A stretch of 9,643 nucleotides of DNA, from positions 1 to 9,643 of the forward strand of contig CAYRTP010000093.1 of assembly GCA_964427175.1 (NCBI GenBank). The letters are read 5' to 3'. Both the position numbers and the translations under genes were made by a program. The DNA comes from CAMEON01 sp964427175. Lineage in GTDB: Bacteria > Bacillota > Clostridia > Oscillospirales > CAG-272. The notes beneath the pieces are model-generated. The model saw only the letters and a program-made list of their open reading frames with translations. It was not told the DNA's origin and made no database searches. Positions 1 to 6,285 of the stretch are shown here, in pieces; within the stretch, counting starts at the first letter, position 1; the number at the start of each line of letters is the position of its first letter.

Positions 1-29
1 AAAGCCAAGTCTTACGACTTGGCTTTTTT
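1..29 (+). terminator. Hairpin terminator at left edge
   Basis: A perfect 11-bp stem (1-11 with 16-26, loop TTAC) is followed by a run of T to 29. This fits a Rho-independent terminator for a plus-strand gene left of the window. It could also act on the minus strand, because it lies directly after the displaced CCA of repeat unit A; the bases needed to judge that (left of position 1) are not visible. Confidence 0.75.
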
Positions 30-30
30 C

Positions 31-202
31 TGGTGGGGGATGGTGGATTCGGACCCCATCCTCACCTCGCAGGGCTCGGTTCGGTTGCAAGAACCACCTT
101 TTCGAGCGGAGAGGGGAAGTTTTTCGGGTTCTTGCATCGGCGGCCTCGTCCGTCGATCCTGCACCAACAAAAAAACCACTGCGATGCAGTGGTTCTTTGT
201 TG
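31..202 (-). repeat. tRNA-tailed interspersed repeat, unit A
   Basis: This non-coding unit is 172 bp and matches unit B (2970-3141) with four differences, all C/T or G/A transitions. Read on the minus strand it begins with a terminator hairpin (194-169), continues through a 10-bp inverted repeat (TGCAAGAACC at 86-95, GGTTCTTGCA at 127-136), and ends with 25 nt identical to the 3' end of the tRNA-Tyr gene at 3140-3164, including CCA (55-31). No tRNA body is attached here. The tail can pair as a small hairpin of its own (GGATGG 38-43 with CCATCC 56-61). The short open frames across the unit are not credible genes. It lies downstream of the lipoprotein gene; the 134 bp between (203-336) is AT-rich with nothing recognisable. 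Confidence 0.9.
169..194 (-). terminator. Terminator in unit A, downstream of the lipoprotein gene
   Basis: A 9-bp perfect stem (AACCACTGC, loop ATC, GCAGTGGTT on the minus strand, 194-174) is followed by seven T (175-169). It is the first strong terminator after the lipoprotein stop codon at 337, so it probably ends that transcript. An identical copy ends the tRNA-Tyr transcript at 3133-3108. Confidence 0.85.
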
Positions 203-336
203 CGATAAACGGATAAAAAGGTGTCTCAACGAGGTAAAAACGAAGAAAAGGCGCGCAACACAAAATATTATTTTTAGATATACTTTTCTTTTTTTCGCAC
301 ATAACATAACCGCCTGCTTGACGGTTGGTTACGATT

Positions 337-2529
337 TTATTCACAAGAATACCGCACGTAAATGTATCCTTGCGTTACTTGATCGCCGTTTTCTGTCGTA
401 TAAGAGACGCGGTAAGTACCATCTTGGATCTCTGTCTCGTCACCGATGAGTGCCGTATAGTTATCCTCTGTCTGAAGCTCTATGGTATCTGATGGAGTAC
501 CGTATACAAACGCTATCTCGGATACCTGCGTTTTGAATTCCTCATAGCCGATCCGACCTTCAGTGGTCAGAGTGACAGTAAAATCGGTTGCCTGTGCATA
601 AGTAAGCGTGAGTGTCCCATTTTCGTTTTTTACCGCCGACAAGGTCATACTTTCAAGGCTTATGGGCATATTGACGATCTCGCTTACCGCCACGGGTGTG
701 TAAGCCGAGGCTCTGATGCCATCCGAGGTAGCGATATAAGCCATAAGCGTATAGCTGCCGGACGAGAGCGCGGGCAGTGCGAAACCAAGCGACGAGGCTG
801 TCACGGTGAAGGCATCCTCATTCGCATATTTGGTTGACGAGGTATTTTCCATATCCAAATGAACAAGCCCGCCGTTTGCATTGGCAAGCGCTAGCATAAC
901 CTTATAAGGCTCACCCTCGACATAAAGCGTCGTGTCCTCGATGGTCAGCGAGATACTTTCGACCGCTATCTGCCCTGCGTCAAGCATGATGCCCTCAAAG
1001 TTACTATCGGTTATGGGTGCAAATTGAATATTCAGCTCGACAACCTCTGTATCGGAGAAATCTATCACCTCAGCATCCTTCACAGCGGTATACAGAGCCG
1101 CCATATCACTTATGCGTACCTTTTCCTTATTGATGGCCTCAGCGATCCCTGCCTCATCTACGACCGAAACGCCGTTCCATGTGTAATATTTGATAATGCT
1201 GTCCAGTTCGACATAGGCTCTGTCGATACCGGCAAACACGCTGTCAATATCGCGCCTGCATTCCAACCCTACCTCGTCCAAAAAGGCCTTTAGGTTTTCC
1301 AAAATCTCCGCGTCTGTTTCGCCTTGGATGTCCAAGGTAATCTGTCCGGCATATCCAATGTCTGCTACGAAGGTAAGAACAATGTTCGCAAGTCCTACTT
1401 TTCCATCTAAAAAGGTATCTCCGTAATTCAGCACCCTTCCGTTTGTCAAATATATCTTGGCATCAACAGGATCTACAATAGATGCGAAATAAACCCCCAC
1501 ATCATATTCCGCATATTCCGCAGCGGAAGCAGGCGCTTCCACTTTTTTGATGCCGTCAAAGCCGCCGAATTGAAGTTCCACCCAATTACCGCCGAAAAAT
1601 AATATGTCGGTCGCCCTGTCCGAGCTCATCACCTTCAAAGTACCAATAATACGATCTGCGGGATCATAAATCGCATCATAGCATATATTATCCTTCATAA
1701 TAAAATAGGACACATTATAATGCGTGGGAAGAACACCAACTATATAGGTCTCCCAATATCCCTTGCTGTTATCTGCCACGAAATAATCCTCTTGGTGATC
1801 GCTTTCATCAACTATGAAGGATCGCTCGTATCTCTTCCCGGGGATATAGGTGCATCTTTCCTCAAAGCTGTCACCTGCTCTGTAAAGCTCGTAAACATCG
1901 TCACCGTCTTGGTTCTTGTAGCGTCTGCAAATGTTTATGACACCGTAGTCCAAATCTTTTTCGTAAAGTGTCTCGGAGTTTTCGTCAACGCTCAAGTAAT
2001 ATTGAGTGTTACCTATAGCTATCCATTTATCGACGACTCTCACGTTTTTCTTTACGTTGTCGATTAGACGCGCAGCGATTTCGGCAGAGAGGACGATGTT
2101 CTCTGTGATGCTTTTGAAGTAGTTGTAAGAATTATTGCTTTCTTCAATTTCGCTCCAACGAAACGTATCTCCGTCGATCTCCAGCTTGCCGCTATAATCG
2201 CCCTCAAGCACGGTAGATAAGCTTTGGACGGATGAGAGCTTTGTGACAGAAGGAGTGCTGTTACCCATGTAAGAAACAGACAAATTGTCAATGGCGGTTT
2301 TTGCCAGATTGTTCATGACCTCAACGCCATTCTCAAAGATATCTCCGTCGGTTTTGAGAAGCTGTGCGTTCAGACGCTCATTTGCAAGCAGGATCCTGAC
2401 CGCGTCATTAACGCTCATCCCCTCGGGCAATGTACCGTCATCCCCGCCGGGCAATGTACCGCCGATGCATCCTACAAGCAACGATGCGATCAAAACTAAG
2501 ACAAGTGCCAATGATATTGTTTTTTTCAT
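337..2529 (-). CDS. Orphan secreted lipoprotein, function unknown
   Basis: The product is 730 residues. The N-terminus is a lipoprotein signal: MKK, a hydrophobic stretch (about residues 5-19) and a lipobox LVGC with Cys21 as the predicted lipidated residue. A Gly/Pro/Asp linker with two GTLP repeats follows (24-38), encoded by a 14-bp direct DNA repeat. The rest should be extracellular and membrane-anchored. Residues 40-320 hold alternating helical and beta-rich Tyr/Asp-rich sequence; about 500-730 looks like one or more beta-sandwich (Ig-like) modules. No catalytic motif or family is recognised. The start is supported by AAAGGAGG at 2544-2537, 7 nt before ATG. The gene is monocistronic with its own promoter and terminator. 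Its GC is visibly lower than that of the genes to its right, and it lies exactly between two copies of a tRNA-tailed repeat, which suggests it may be acquired cargo (inference). Confidence 0.9.
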   Translation of the reverse strand: MKKTISLALVLVLIASLLVGCIGGTLPGGDDGTLPEGMSVNDAVRILLANERLNAQLLKTDGDIFENGVEVMNNLAKTAIDNLSVSYMGNSTPSVTKLSSVQSLSTVLEGDYSGKLEIDGDTFRWSEIEESNNSYNYFKSITENIVLSAEIAARLIDNVKKNVRVVDKWIAIGNTQYYLSVDENSETLYEKDLDYGVINICRRYKNQDGDDVYELYRAGDSFEERCTYIPGKRYERSFIVDESDHQEDYFVADNSKGYWETYIVGVLPTHYNVSYFIMKDNICYDAIYDPADRIIGTLKVMSSDRATDILFFGGNWVELQFGGFDGIKKVEAPASAAEYAEYDVGVYFASIVDPVDAKIYLTNGRVLNYGDTFLDGKVGLANIVLTFVADIGYAGQITLDIQGETDAEILENLKAFLDEVGLECRRDIDSVFAGIDRAYVELDSIIKYYTWNGVSVVDEAGIAEAINKEKVRISDMAALYTAVKDAEVIDFSDTEVVELNIQFAPITDSNFEGIMLDAGQIAVESISLTIEDTTLYVEGEPYKVMLALANANGGLVHLDMENTSSTKYANEDAFTVTASSLGFALPALSSGSYTLMAYIATSDGIRASAYTPVAVSEIVNMPISLESMTLSAVKNENGTLTLTYAQATDFTVTLTTEGRIGYEEFKTQVSEIAFVYGTPSDTIELQTEDNYTALIGDETEIQDGTYRVSYTTENGDQVTQGYIYVRYSCE

Positions 2530-2674
2530 AAAACGCCCTCCTTTGCGATTTAACTGTAACCTAAAATAATATCCACGTTTTTACAAATACCAATCCGCGC
2601 CATTTTCCTGTCAAACAAGATTAAATAATTTCTATGGAATTTGATTGCATTTGAGGTTATTTGTTACACTGATA

Positions 2675-2703
2675 AGTATAGCATACTCTTTCAAATTTTT
2701 CAA
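2675..2703 (-). promoter_or_regulatory. Sigma-A promoter for the lipoprotein gene
   Basis: On the minus strand, TTGAAA (2703-2698) and TATACT (2680-2675) are separated by 17 bp, with TGC directly before the -10 (extended -10). Transcription would start near 2668, giving a leader of about 138 nt before the ATG at 2529. No riboswitch or strong attenuator hairpin is seen in that leader. Confidence 0.8.
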
Positions 2704-2830
2704 GAACTAATTTTTAAATTTGGGTAATTTTTGCTTAAAACATTCGAATCTCTCTGTCCGCACCTTTTCTTCGTTTCTTGCAGCAGCATATAACGAACTT
2801 TAGGTGAACGCCTTTTACGCTCCTGCCAGC
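2704..2830. other. Intergenic stretch with nothing recognised
   Basis: This AT-rich sequence lies between the lipoprotein promoter and the paired hairpins at 2839-2964. I see no plausible gene, promoter or structured RNA in it. With its flanks it forms the gene-free stretch 2530-3139. Confidence 0.5.
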
Positions 2831-2880
2831 GAAAAAATAAGAGCCGCTGCGGTCTCGATGACCGCTCCGACTCTTGTTTT
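2831..2880. terminator. Bidirectional terminator hairpin
   Basis: The inner stem GCGGTC/GACCGC (2849-2854 with 2860-2865, loop TCGAT) and outer stem AAGAG/CTCTT (2839-2843 with 2871-2875) form one long hairpin with small internal mismatches. On the minus strand it ends in TTATTTTTT (2839-2831); on the plus strand it is followed by TGTTTT. It would stop read-through from the tRNA and repeat unit B into the lipoprotein gene. Confidence 0.75.
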
Positions 2881-2925
2881 GCCCTTATTTTGCTTGATTT
2901 TGCCCGAAAATGCCCCTAAAAGACG

Positions 2926-2964
2926 AAAAAAACGAACTTTCGTCTGGTAGACAAAAGTTCGTTT
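2926..2964 (-). terminator. Terminator behind the displaced tRNA end of unit B
   Basis: An 11-bp stem (AAACGAACTTT 2930-2940 with 2954-2964) continues past one mismatch into GTC/GAC with loop TGGTA, and the minus strand ends in seven T (2932-2926). It starts 6 nt past the CCA of unit B. It may be the original terminator of the tRNA-Tyr gene, separated from it by the insertion of unit B (inference). Confidence 0.85.
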
Positions 2965-2969
2965 CTTTA

Positions 2970-3139
2970 TGGTGGGGGATGGTGGATTCGGATCCCATCC
3001 TCACCTCGCAAGGCTCGGTTCGGTTGCAAGAACCACTTTTTCGAGCGGAGAGGGGAAGTTTTTCGGGTTCTTGCATCGGTGGCCTCGTCCGTCGATCCTG
3101 CACCAACAAAAAAACCACTGCGATGCAGTGGTTCTTTGT
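2970..3139 (-). repeat. tRNA-tailed interspersed repeat, unit B
   Basis: This is the second copy of the unit at 31-202. It is inserted directly between the CCA of the intact tRNA-Tyr (ending at 3140) and a second copy of the tRNA 3' end (23 identical nt, 2992-2970). The direct repeats 2970-2992 and 3140-3162 therefore bound 170 bp of non-coding DNA. The inverted repeat TGCAAGAACC/GGTTCTTGCA is at 3025-3034 and 3066-3075. The layout is that of attL/attR around a very small element in a tRNA gene. No protein is encoded, so it would need a recombinase supplied elsewhere (inference). The 85 nt upstream of the displaced CCA do not fold as a tRNA and do not resemble the tRNA-Tyr body, so a decayed tandem tRNA duplication is unlikely. 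Confidence 0.85.
3108..3133 (-). terminator. Terminator of the tRNA-Tyr transcript
   Basis: A perfect 9-bp stem (3133-3125 with 3121-3113, loop ATC) is followed by seven T (3114-3108). It starts 7 nt after the tRNA CCA and belongs to repeat unit B, so the repeat supplies the tRNA with a working terminator. Confidence 0.9.
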
Positions 3140-3224
3140 TGGTGGGGGATGGTGGATTCGGACCACCGAAGTCAGTGACAACAGATTTACAGTCTGCCCC
3201 CTTTGGCCGCTCGGGAAATCCCCC
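3140..3224 (-). tRNA. tRNA-Tyr (anticodon GTA)
   Basis: This is an 85-nt class II tRNA with encoded CCA. The acceptor stem is GGGGGAT (3224-3218) with ATCCCCC (3150-3144), discriminator A at 3143 and CCA at 3142-3140. The D arm carries the GAGCGGCCAAA loop closed by CCC/GGG. The anticodon loop CTGTAAA reads GTA for tyrosine codons UAU and UAC. A short variable arm GTC/GAC follows, then the T arm GGTGG, loop TCCGAAT, CCACC. All stems pair, so the gene looks functional. Its 3' end is duplicated at 2970-2992 and 31-55, which makes this tRNA the apparent integration target of the tRNA-tailed repeats. Confidence 0.97.
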
Positions 3225-3258
3225 TTATTCGTTTGTCGCTTGTCAGCGAAACGTTCAT

Positions 3259-3317
3259 ATTATAGCACACTCGAACGGATTTGTCAACCCCTTTTTGAAA
3301 AAAAGTTGAAAAAAATT
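3259..3317 (-). promoter_or_regulatory. tRNA-Tyr promoter with UP-like tract
   Basis: On the minus strand, a perfect TTGACA (3287-3282), a 17-bp spacer and a perfect TATAAT (3264-3259) with a TGC extension lie about 35 nt upstream of the mature tRNA. An A/T tract with T-runs (about 3317-3292) sits directly upstream of the -35 and resembles the UP elements of stable RNA promoters. The predicted start is near 3252. Confidence 0.92.
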
Positions 3318-3359
3318 TGGACGTTTTGGCGAACGTGAAATGCAATGTTGAGAAAAGCG

Positions 3360-3388
3360 TTGACAGATAAGGATTTTTATGCTATAAT
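3360..3388 (+). promoter_or_regulatory. pgeF promoter
   Basis: TTGACA (3360-3365), a 17-bp spacer and TATAAT (3383-3388), preceded by TGC, match the sigma-A consensus exactly. The predicted start is near 3395, giving a leader of about 26 nt. It is divergent from the tRNA-Tyr promoter, the two -35 boxes being about 72 bp apart. Confidence 0.92.
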
Positions 3389-3420
3389 GCTATCAGAAGT
3401 ACGTTTGAACGGAGTTTTTT

Positions 3421-4281
3421 ATGGCCTTTCATATCCGAAATTTTCCCGAGGCTTCTTTTCTTACCTCGGATCTTTTGACCGCGCGCCACGCCTTTTCCAC
3501 CCGCCTGGGCGGGGTGAGCGGGCTGCCCCACACCGCCTCCCTTAACCTGGCCTTCGGGCGGGGAGACGAGCGGGAGGTGGTGCTGGAAAACCTGGCCCGC
3601 CTGGGACGGGCGGTGGGGTTTGACCCCGACGGAGTGGTGTCGGTGCCCCAGATCCACAGTCGGATTGTCCACGCCGTGGACCGCCGTCATCGGGGCATGG
3701 GCTACCGTCTCCCTGCTACCTTTGAGGGGGACGGCTACGTCACCGCCGACCCCGCCGTCACGGTGGGGGTCAAGACCGCCGACTGCACCCCCATTCTGTT
3801 GGAGGCCGTCGTGGACGGCCGCGTGGTGGCGGTCTCGGCCCTCCACGCGGGCTGGAAGGGCACCGTAGCCGACATCGCGGGGGAGGGTGTCCGCAAGCTG
3901 ACCGCCCTGGCGCGGGAAACGGTGGGGGACCCCGCCGCCACGGTGACCGTCCGCGCCGCCATCGGGCCCTGCATCCACCCCTGTTGCTTTGAGGTCAAGG
4001 AGGACTGCCTGTCGGTGGTCCGTGCCTCCCTGGGGGAGATGGCCGAGGGCTTCATCCGCCGCGCGGGGGAGCAGACCTTCCTGGACCTGCCCGCCCTCAA
4101 CCGCGCTCTGCTGATCCGAGCGGGGGTGGCGGAGGCGGATATCGATGTTTGCGACCTTTGCGCCGTCTGCCATCCCGAGCTGTTCTACTCCCACCGCGCC
4201 TCGGGCGGGGTACGGGGGACTTTGCTCAACGTGATTCGGGTGGATCGAGGCGGGGAGCTTGACAACGATGTGTGTATATGA
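3421..4281 (+). CDS. pgeF: Peptidoglycan editing factor PgeF (YfiH/LACC1 family)
   Basis: The 286-residue product matches the usual length of the Cu-oxidase_4/YfiH family, once called multicopper polyphenol oxidase. Family members act as purine nucleoside phosphorylase/adenosine deaminase-type enzymes; in Escherichia coli the protein prevents wrongly built muropeptides from entering peptidoglycan. The Zn ligands are visible: His79 in QIHS, Cys122 in KTADC and His142 in HAGWKGT. Also present are FEGDGYVT (101-108), IGPCIHPCCFEV (181-192) and LFYSHR (254-259), all at family positions. No signal peptide is seen, so it is cytosolic. The start has GGAG 6 nt upstream and lies about 26 nt from the predicted transcription start. 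The gene has its own consensus promoter and ends inside the promoter of the next gene. Confidence 0.95.
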   Translation: MAFHIRNFPEASFLTSDLLTARHAFSTRLGGVSGLPHTASLNLAFGRGDEREVVLENLARLGRAVGFDPDGVVSVPQIHSRIVHAVDRRHRGMGYRLPATFEGDGYVTADPAVTVGVKTADCTPILLEAVVDGRVVAVSALHAGWKGTVADIAGEGVRKLTALARETVGDPAATVTVRAAIGPCIHPCCFEVKEDCLSVVRASLGEMAEGFIRRAGEQTFLDLPALNRALLIRAGVAEADIDVCDLCAVCHPELFYSHRASGGVRGTLLNVIRVDRGGELDNDVCI

Positions 4282-4287
4282 TATAAT
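4259..4287 (+). promoter_or_regulatory. Promoter overlapping the 3' end of pgeF
   Basis: TTGACA (4259-4264), a 17-bp spacer and TATAAT (4282-4287) form a perfect sigma-A promoter. The -35 and spacer lie in the last pgeF codons (encoding LDNDVCI) and the -10 begins just after the T of its stop codon, TGA 4279-4281. The predicted start is near 4294, about 25 nt before the next ATG, so the lipoprotein gene can be transcribed independently of pgeF. Confidence 0.88.
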
Positions 4288-4318
4288 ATGGTAGTAAAAA
4301 AATCAGGAGGATATTTCC

Positions 4319-6067
4319 ATGAAAAAGTTCCTTTGTTTCCTGTTAGCGGCCCTTATGGTGTTGACCGCAGTCGCCTGCGGGCCTGCTGACCCCTCGGGGG
4401 AGGACACCGCTGACACGACAGCCAATCTCGACACCGCCGCCGATCCGTCTGCGGATGAAACCGACGCGGCAACCACCGCCGCCCGGGAGGAGGTCGAAGC
4501 TCCCTACGTCTACAAGCACGTCGTGGTCATCGGCGTGGACGGCGCGGGTACCTTCTTCAAGGAGGCGGACACCCCCAATCTGGATGCCATCTTTGCGGAG
4601 GGGGCCGTGACCTACGAGGCCATCACCGCCACCCCTTCCATCAGCGCCCAGTCCTGGGGCAGTCTGTTCCACGGTGTGACCCCCGAGTTCCACCAGCTCA
4701 ACAACACCGTCACGGGTGCTCAGGCCTATCCCTCGGATTCCCCTTACCCCAGCTTCTTCCGCGTAGTCCGTGAGCAGATGCCCGAGGCCTCCCTGGCTTC
4801 CTTCTGCAACTGGAACAACATCAATATCGGCATCATTGAGGACGATATTGGGGTCCACAAGGACCACGCTTCCTCGGACCTCAAGGTCATCAAGATGGCC
4901 TCCGACTACGTCAGCGCCGAGGTAGCGAACGGCAACGGCGCGCCCACCCTGCTGTTCATCCACCTGGACGAGGCTGACGGCGCGGGCCACAGCAGCGGCT
5001 ACGGAACTCCCAGCCACCTCAAGAAGATCAAACAGCAGGACGGCTGGATCAAGCAGCTCTACGATACCTATCGGGATCTGGATCTGCTGGAGGATACCCT
5101 GTTCATCGTCACCACCGACCACGGCGGTCTGGGGACCAGCCACGGCGGTGATTCCGAGATCGAGATGAAGATCATGTTCGCCGCTACGGGCAAGACGGTG
5201 GAGAAGGGCACCATCGGTGAGATGGGCATCCGCGACACCGCCGCCATCGTGCTCCACGCCCTGGGTCTGTCCGCCCATCAGCCCGAGACCTGGACCGCCC
5301 GTGTTCCCTCGGGGCTGTTTGAGGGTGTTGTGGCGGGTGAGCGTCCCGTGTGCGAGCTTCCTCCCAGCCAGCGCGCCCACGAGAACGTCCCCACGCCCAC
5401 GGTCGGCAGTGAGGGTCATATCTCTAACTTCATCACCGACAAGAATCTGACCGCCTACCTGACCTTCGACGGCGACATCACCGATGCCTGCGGCGCGGCC
5501 ACCACCAAGACAGGCAATCTCTACTTCGTGGAGGGCTACTTCGGTCAGGGCGTATCCCTCAATGACGGGTACGTGACCATTCCCGATTATGTCCCCGGGA
5601 CCGACAGCTTCTCGGTGTCCCTGTGGGTCAATACCACGGGTGTCAGCTCCGACCCCGCCCTGTTCGCCAACAAGGACTGGGCCAGCGGTTCCAATCCCGG
5701 CTATATTCTGTCTATCAACAGCGACGGTGTGGTCAAGTTCAACGTGGGCAACGGCACCGACCGCGCGGATCAGGAGATCGTCCTCCCCGGCGATTACGCG
5801 ACGGGCTGGGTCCACCTGCTCCTGGTTGTGGACCGCGCCGCGGGTGAGGTCCGTATGGCCTACGATTTCGGCAGCTTCCAGACCCTGGCTCTGTCGGATG
5901 CGCTGAAGGATGCGACCTTTGAGGGTTGCAACGTCCTCAACATCGGCCAGGACGGCACGGGTGCCTACTCCGCCTCCCTGGCGGCTACGCTGGACGAGTT
6001 CATGATCTTCGACGGTGCCCTGACCGCCGAGGACGTGGCGGCTCTGAAGGCTTATTACGGGAAGTAA
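4319..6067 (+). CDS. Secreted phosphodiesterase-like lipoprotein with LamG domain
   Basis: The 582-residue product starts with MKKF, a hydrophobic segment and lipobox AVAC (Cys20), then an acidic, Thr-rich linker (about 21-60), so it should sit outside the membrane. Residues 65-340 fit the alkaline phosphatase superfamily, closest to type I phosphodiesterase/nucleotide pyrophosphatase enzymes. The metal and catalytic set is complete: Asp74 (GVDGAG), Ser109 as likely nucleophile in TPSISAQSW (Thr in NPP enzymes), Asp220 and His224 (DGAGH), Asp267-His268 (TTDHGG) and His275. Residues 372-580 look like a Laminin_G_3/concanavalin-type module (LTAYLTFDG, FSVSLWVNT, LDEFMIFDGALTAEDVAAL), probably for carbohydrate binding. 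The substrate is unknown; a phosphodiester or glycan phosphate is plausible, and a sulfatase is less likely because no C/S-x-P-x-R motif is seen. The start has AGGAGG (4305-4310) 8 nt upstream. Confidence 0.9.
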   Translation: MKKFLCFLLAALMVLTAVACGPADPSGEDTADTTANLDTAADPSADETDAATTAAREEVEAPYVYKHVVVIGVDGAGTFFKEADTPNLDAIFAEGAVTYEAITATPSISAQSWGSLFHGVTPEFHQLNNTVTGAQAYPSDSPYPSFFRVVREQMPEASLASFCNWNNINIGIIEDDIGVHKDHASSDLKVIKMASDYVSAEVANGNGAPTLLFIHLDEADGAGHSSGYGTPSHLKKIKQQDGWIKQLYDTYRDLDLLEDTLFIVTTDHGGLGTSHGGDSEIEMKIMFAATGKTVEKGTIGEMGIRDTAAIVLHALGLSAHQPETWTARVPSGLFEGVVAGERPVCELPPSQRAHENVPTPTVGSEGHISNFITDKNLTAYLTFDGDITDACGAATTKTGNLYFVEGYFGQGVSLNDGYVTIPDYVPGTDSFSVSLWVNTTGVSSDPALFANKDWASGSNPGYILSINSDGVVKFNVGNGTDRADQEIVLPGDYATGWVHLLLVVDRAAGEVRMAYDFGSFQTLALSDALKDATFEGCNVLNIGQDGTGAYSASLAATLDEFMIFDGALTAEDVAALKAYYGK

Positions 6068-6084
6068 TGGAATCAAATAAAAAT

Positions 6085-6106
6085 CCTGCCCACGGACGTG
6101 GGCAGG
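6085..6106 (-). terminator. Minus-strand terminator hairpin
   Basis: A perfect 9-bp stem (6085-6093 with 6098-6106) is followed on the minus strand by ATTTTTATTTG. There is no T tract on the plus strand, so it would act on transcripts from the right, as a distal backup for the GTPase gene. Confidence 0.7.
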
Positions 6107-6109
6107 CCC

Positions 6110-6142
6110 ACCGCCTCACCATCGTGGGGCGGTTTGTTTTTT
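6110..6142 (+). terminator. Terminator of the phosphodiesterase lipoprotein gene
   Basis: ACCGCCTCAC (6110-6119), loop CATC and GTGGGGCGGT (6124-6133) form a 10-bp stem with one T-G pair, followed by TTGTTTTTT. It lies about 43 nt after the stop codon and forms a back-to-back pair with the minus-strand hairpin at 6085-6106. Confidence 0.88.
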
Positions 6143-6182
6143 GGGGGACTCATACGAATCCTGGAATAAAATCTTGATTTGG

Positions 6183-6254
6183 GTAGGGGCGCACCTGCGT
6201 GTGCGCCCGTTTTACCCAAAAGAATAGCGGGCGCACACGCAGGTGCGCCCCTAC
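6183..6254. repeat. Palindromic repeat element, 27-bp arms
   Basis: A perfect 27-bp inverted repeat (6183-6209 and 6228-6254) flanks an 18-bp spacer. The outer ends are GTAGGGGCGC and GCGCCCCTAC. There is no T tract, so it is not a simple terminator. Small palindromic elements with GTAGGGG ends are common between genes in Clostridia from my general knowledge; their function is unknown, and the form suggests a REP/MITE-like non-autonomous repeat. Confidence 0.85.
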
Positions 6255-6285
6255 TATCTTGTAACGCCTAAAACTTTAGGTTGTC

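Noticed and set aside
19..449. Short open frames across unit A
   Set aside because: They span the non-coding repeat and the lipoprotein 3' end, have no ribosome binding sites and overlap in several frames.
2530..2668. Riboswitch or attenuator in the 138-nt lipoprotein leader
   Set aside because: No conserved aptamer motif, leader peptide or terminator hairpin could be seen.
2970..3054. A second tRNA ending at the displaced CCA of unit B
   Set aside because: Only the last 23 nt match a tRNA. Nothing upstream pairs with ATCCCCC, and no anticodon or D arm can be drawn.
2910..3338. Open frames crossing unit B and the tRNA (for example the WWIRTTEVSDNRF translation)
   Set aside because: These are spurious translations of the reverse strand of tRNA-Tyr and its repeat, a common artefact in Clostridia annotations.
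3382..4194. A 270-codon open frame on the minus strand
   Set aside because: It is antisense to pgeF, with biased composition and no start signals.
4343..6076. A 577-codon open frame on the minus strand
   Set aside because: It is antisense to the phosphodiesterase lipoprotein, has low-complexity composition typical of GC-rich shadows, and no recognisable motif.
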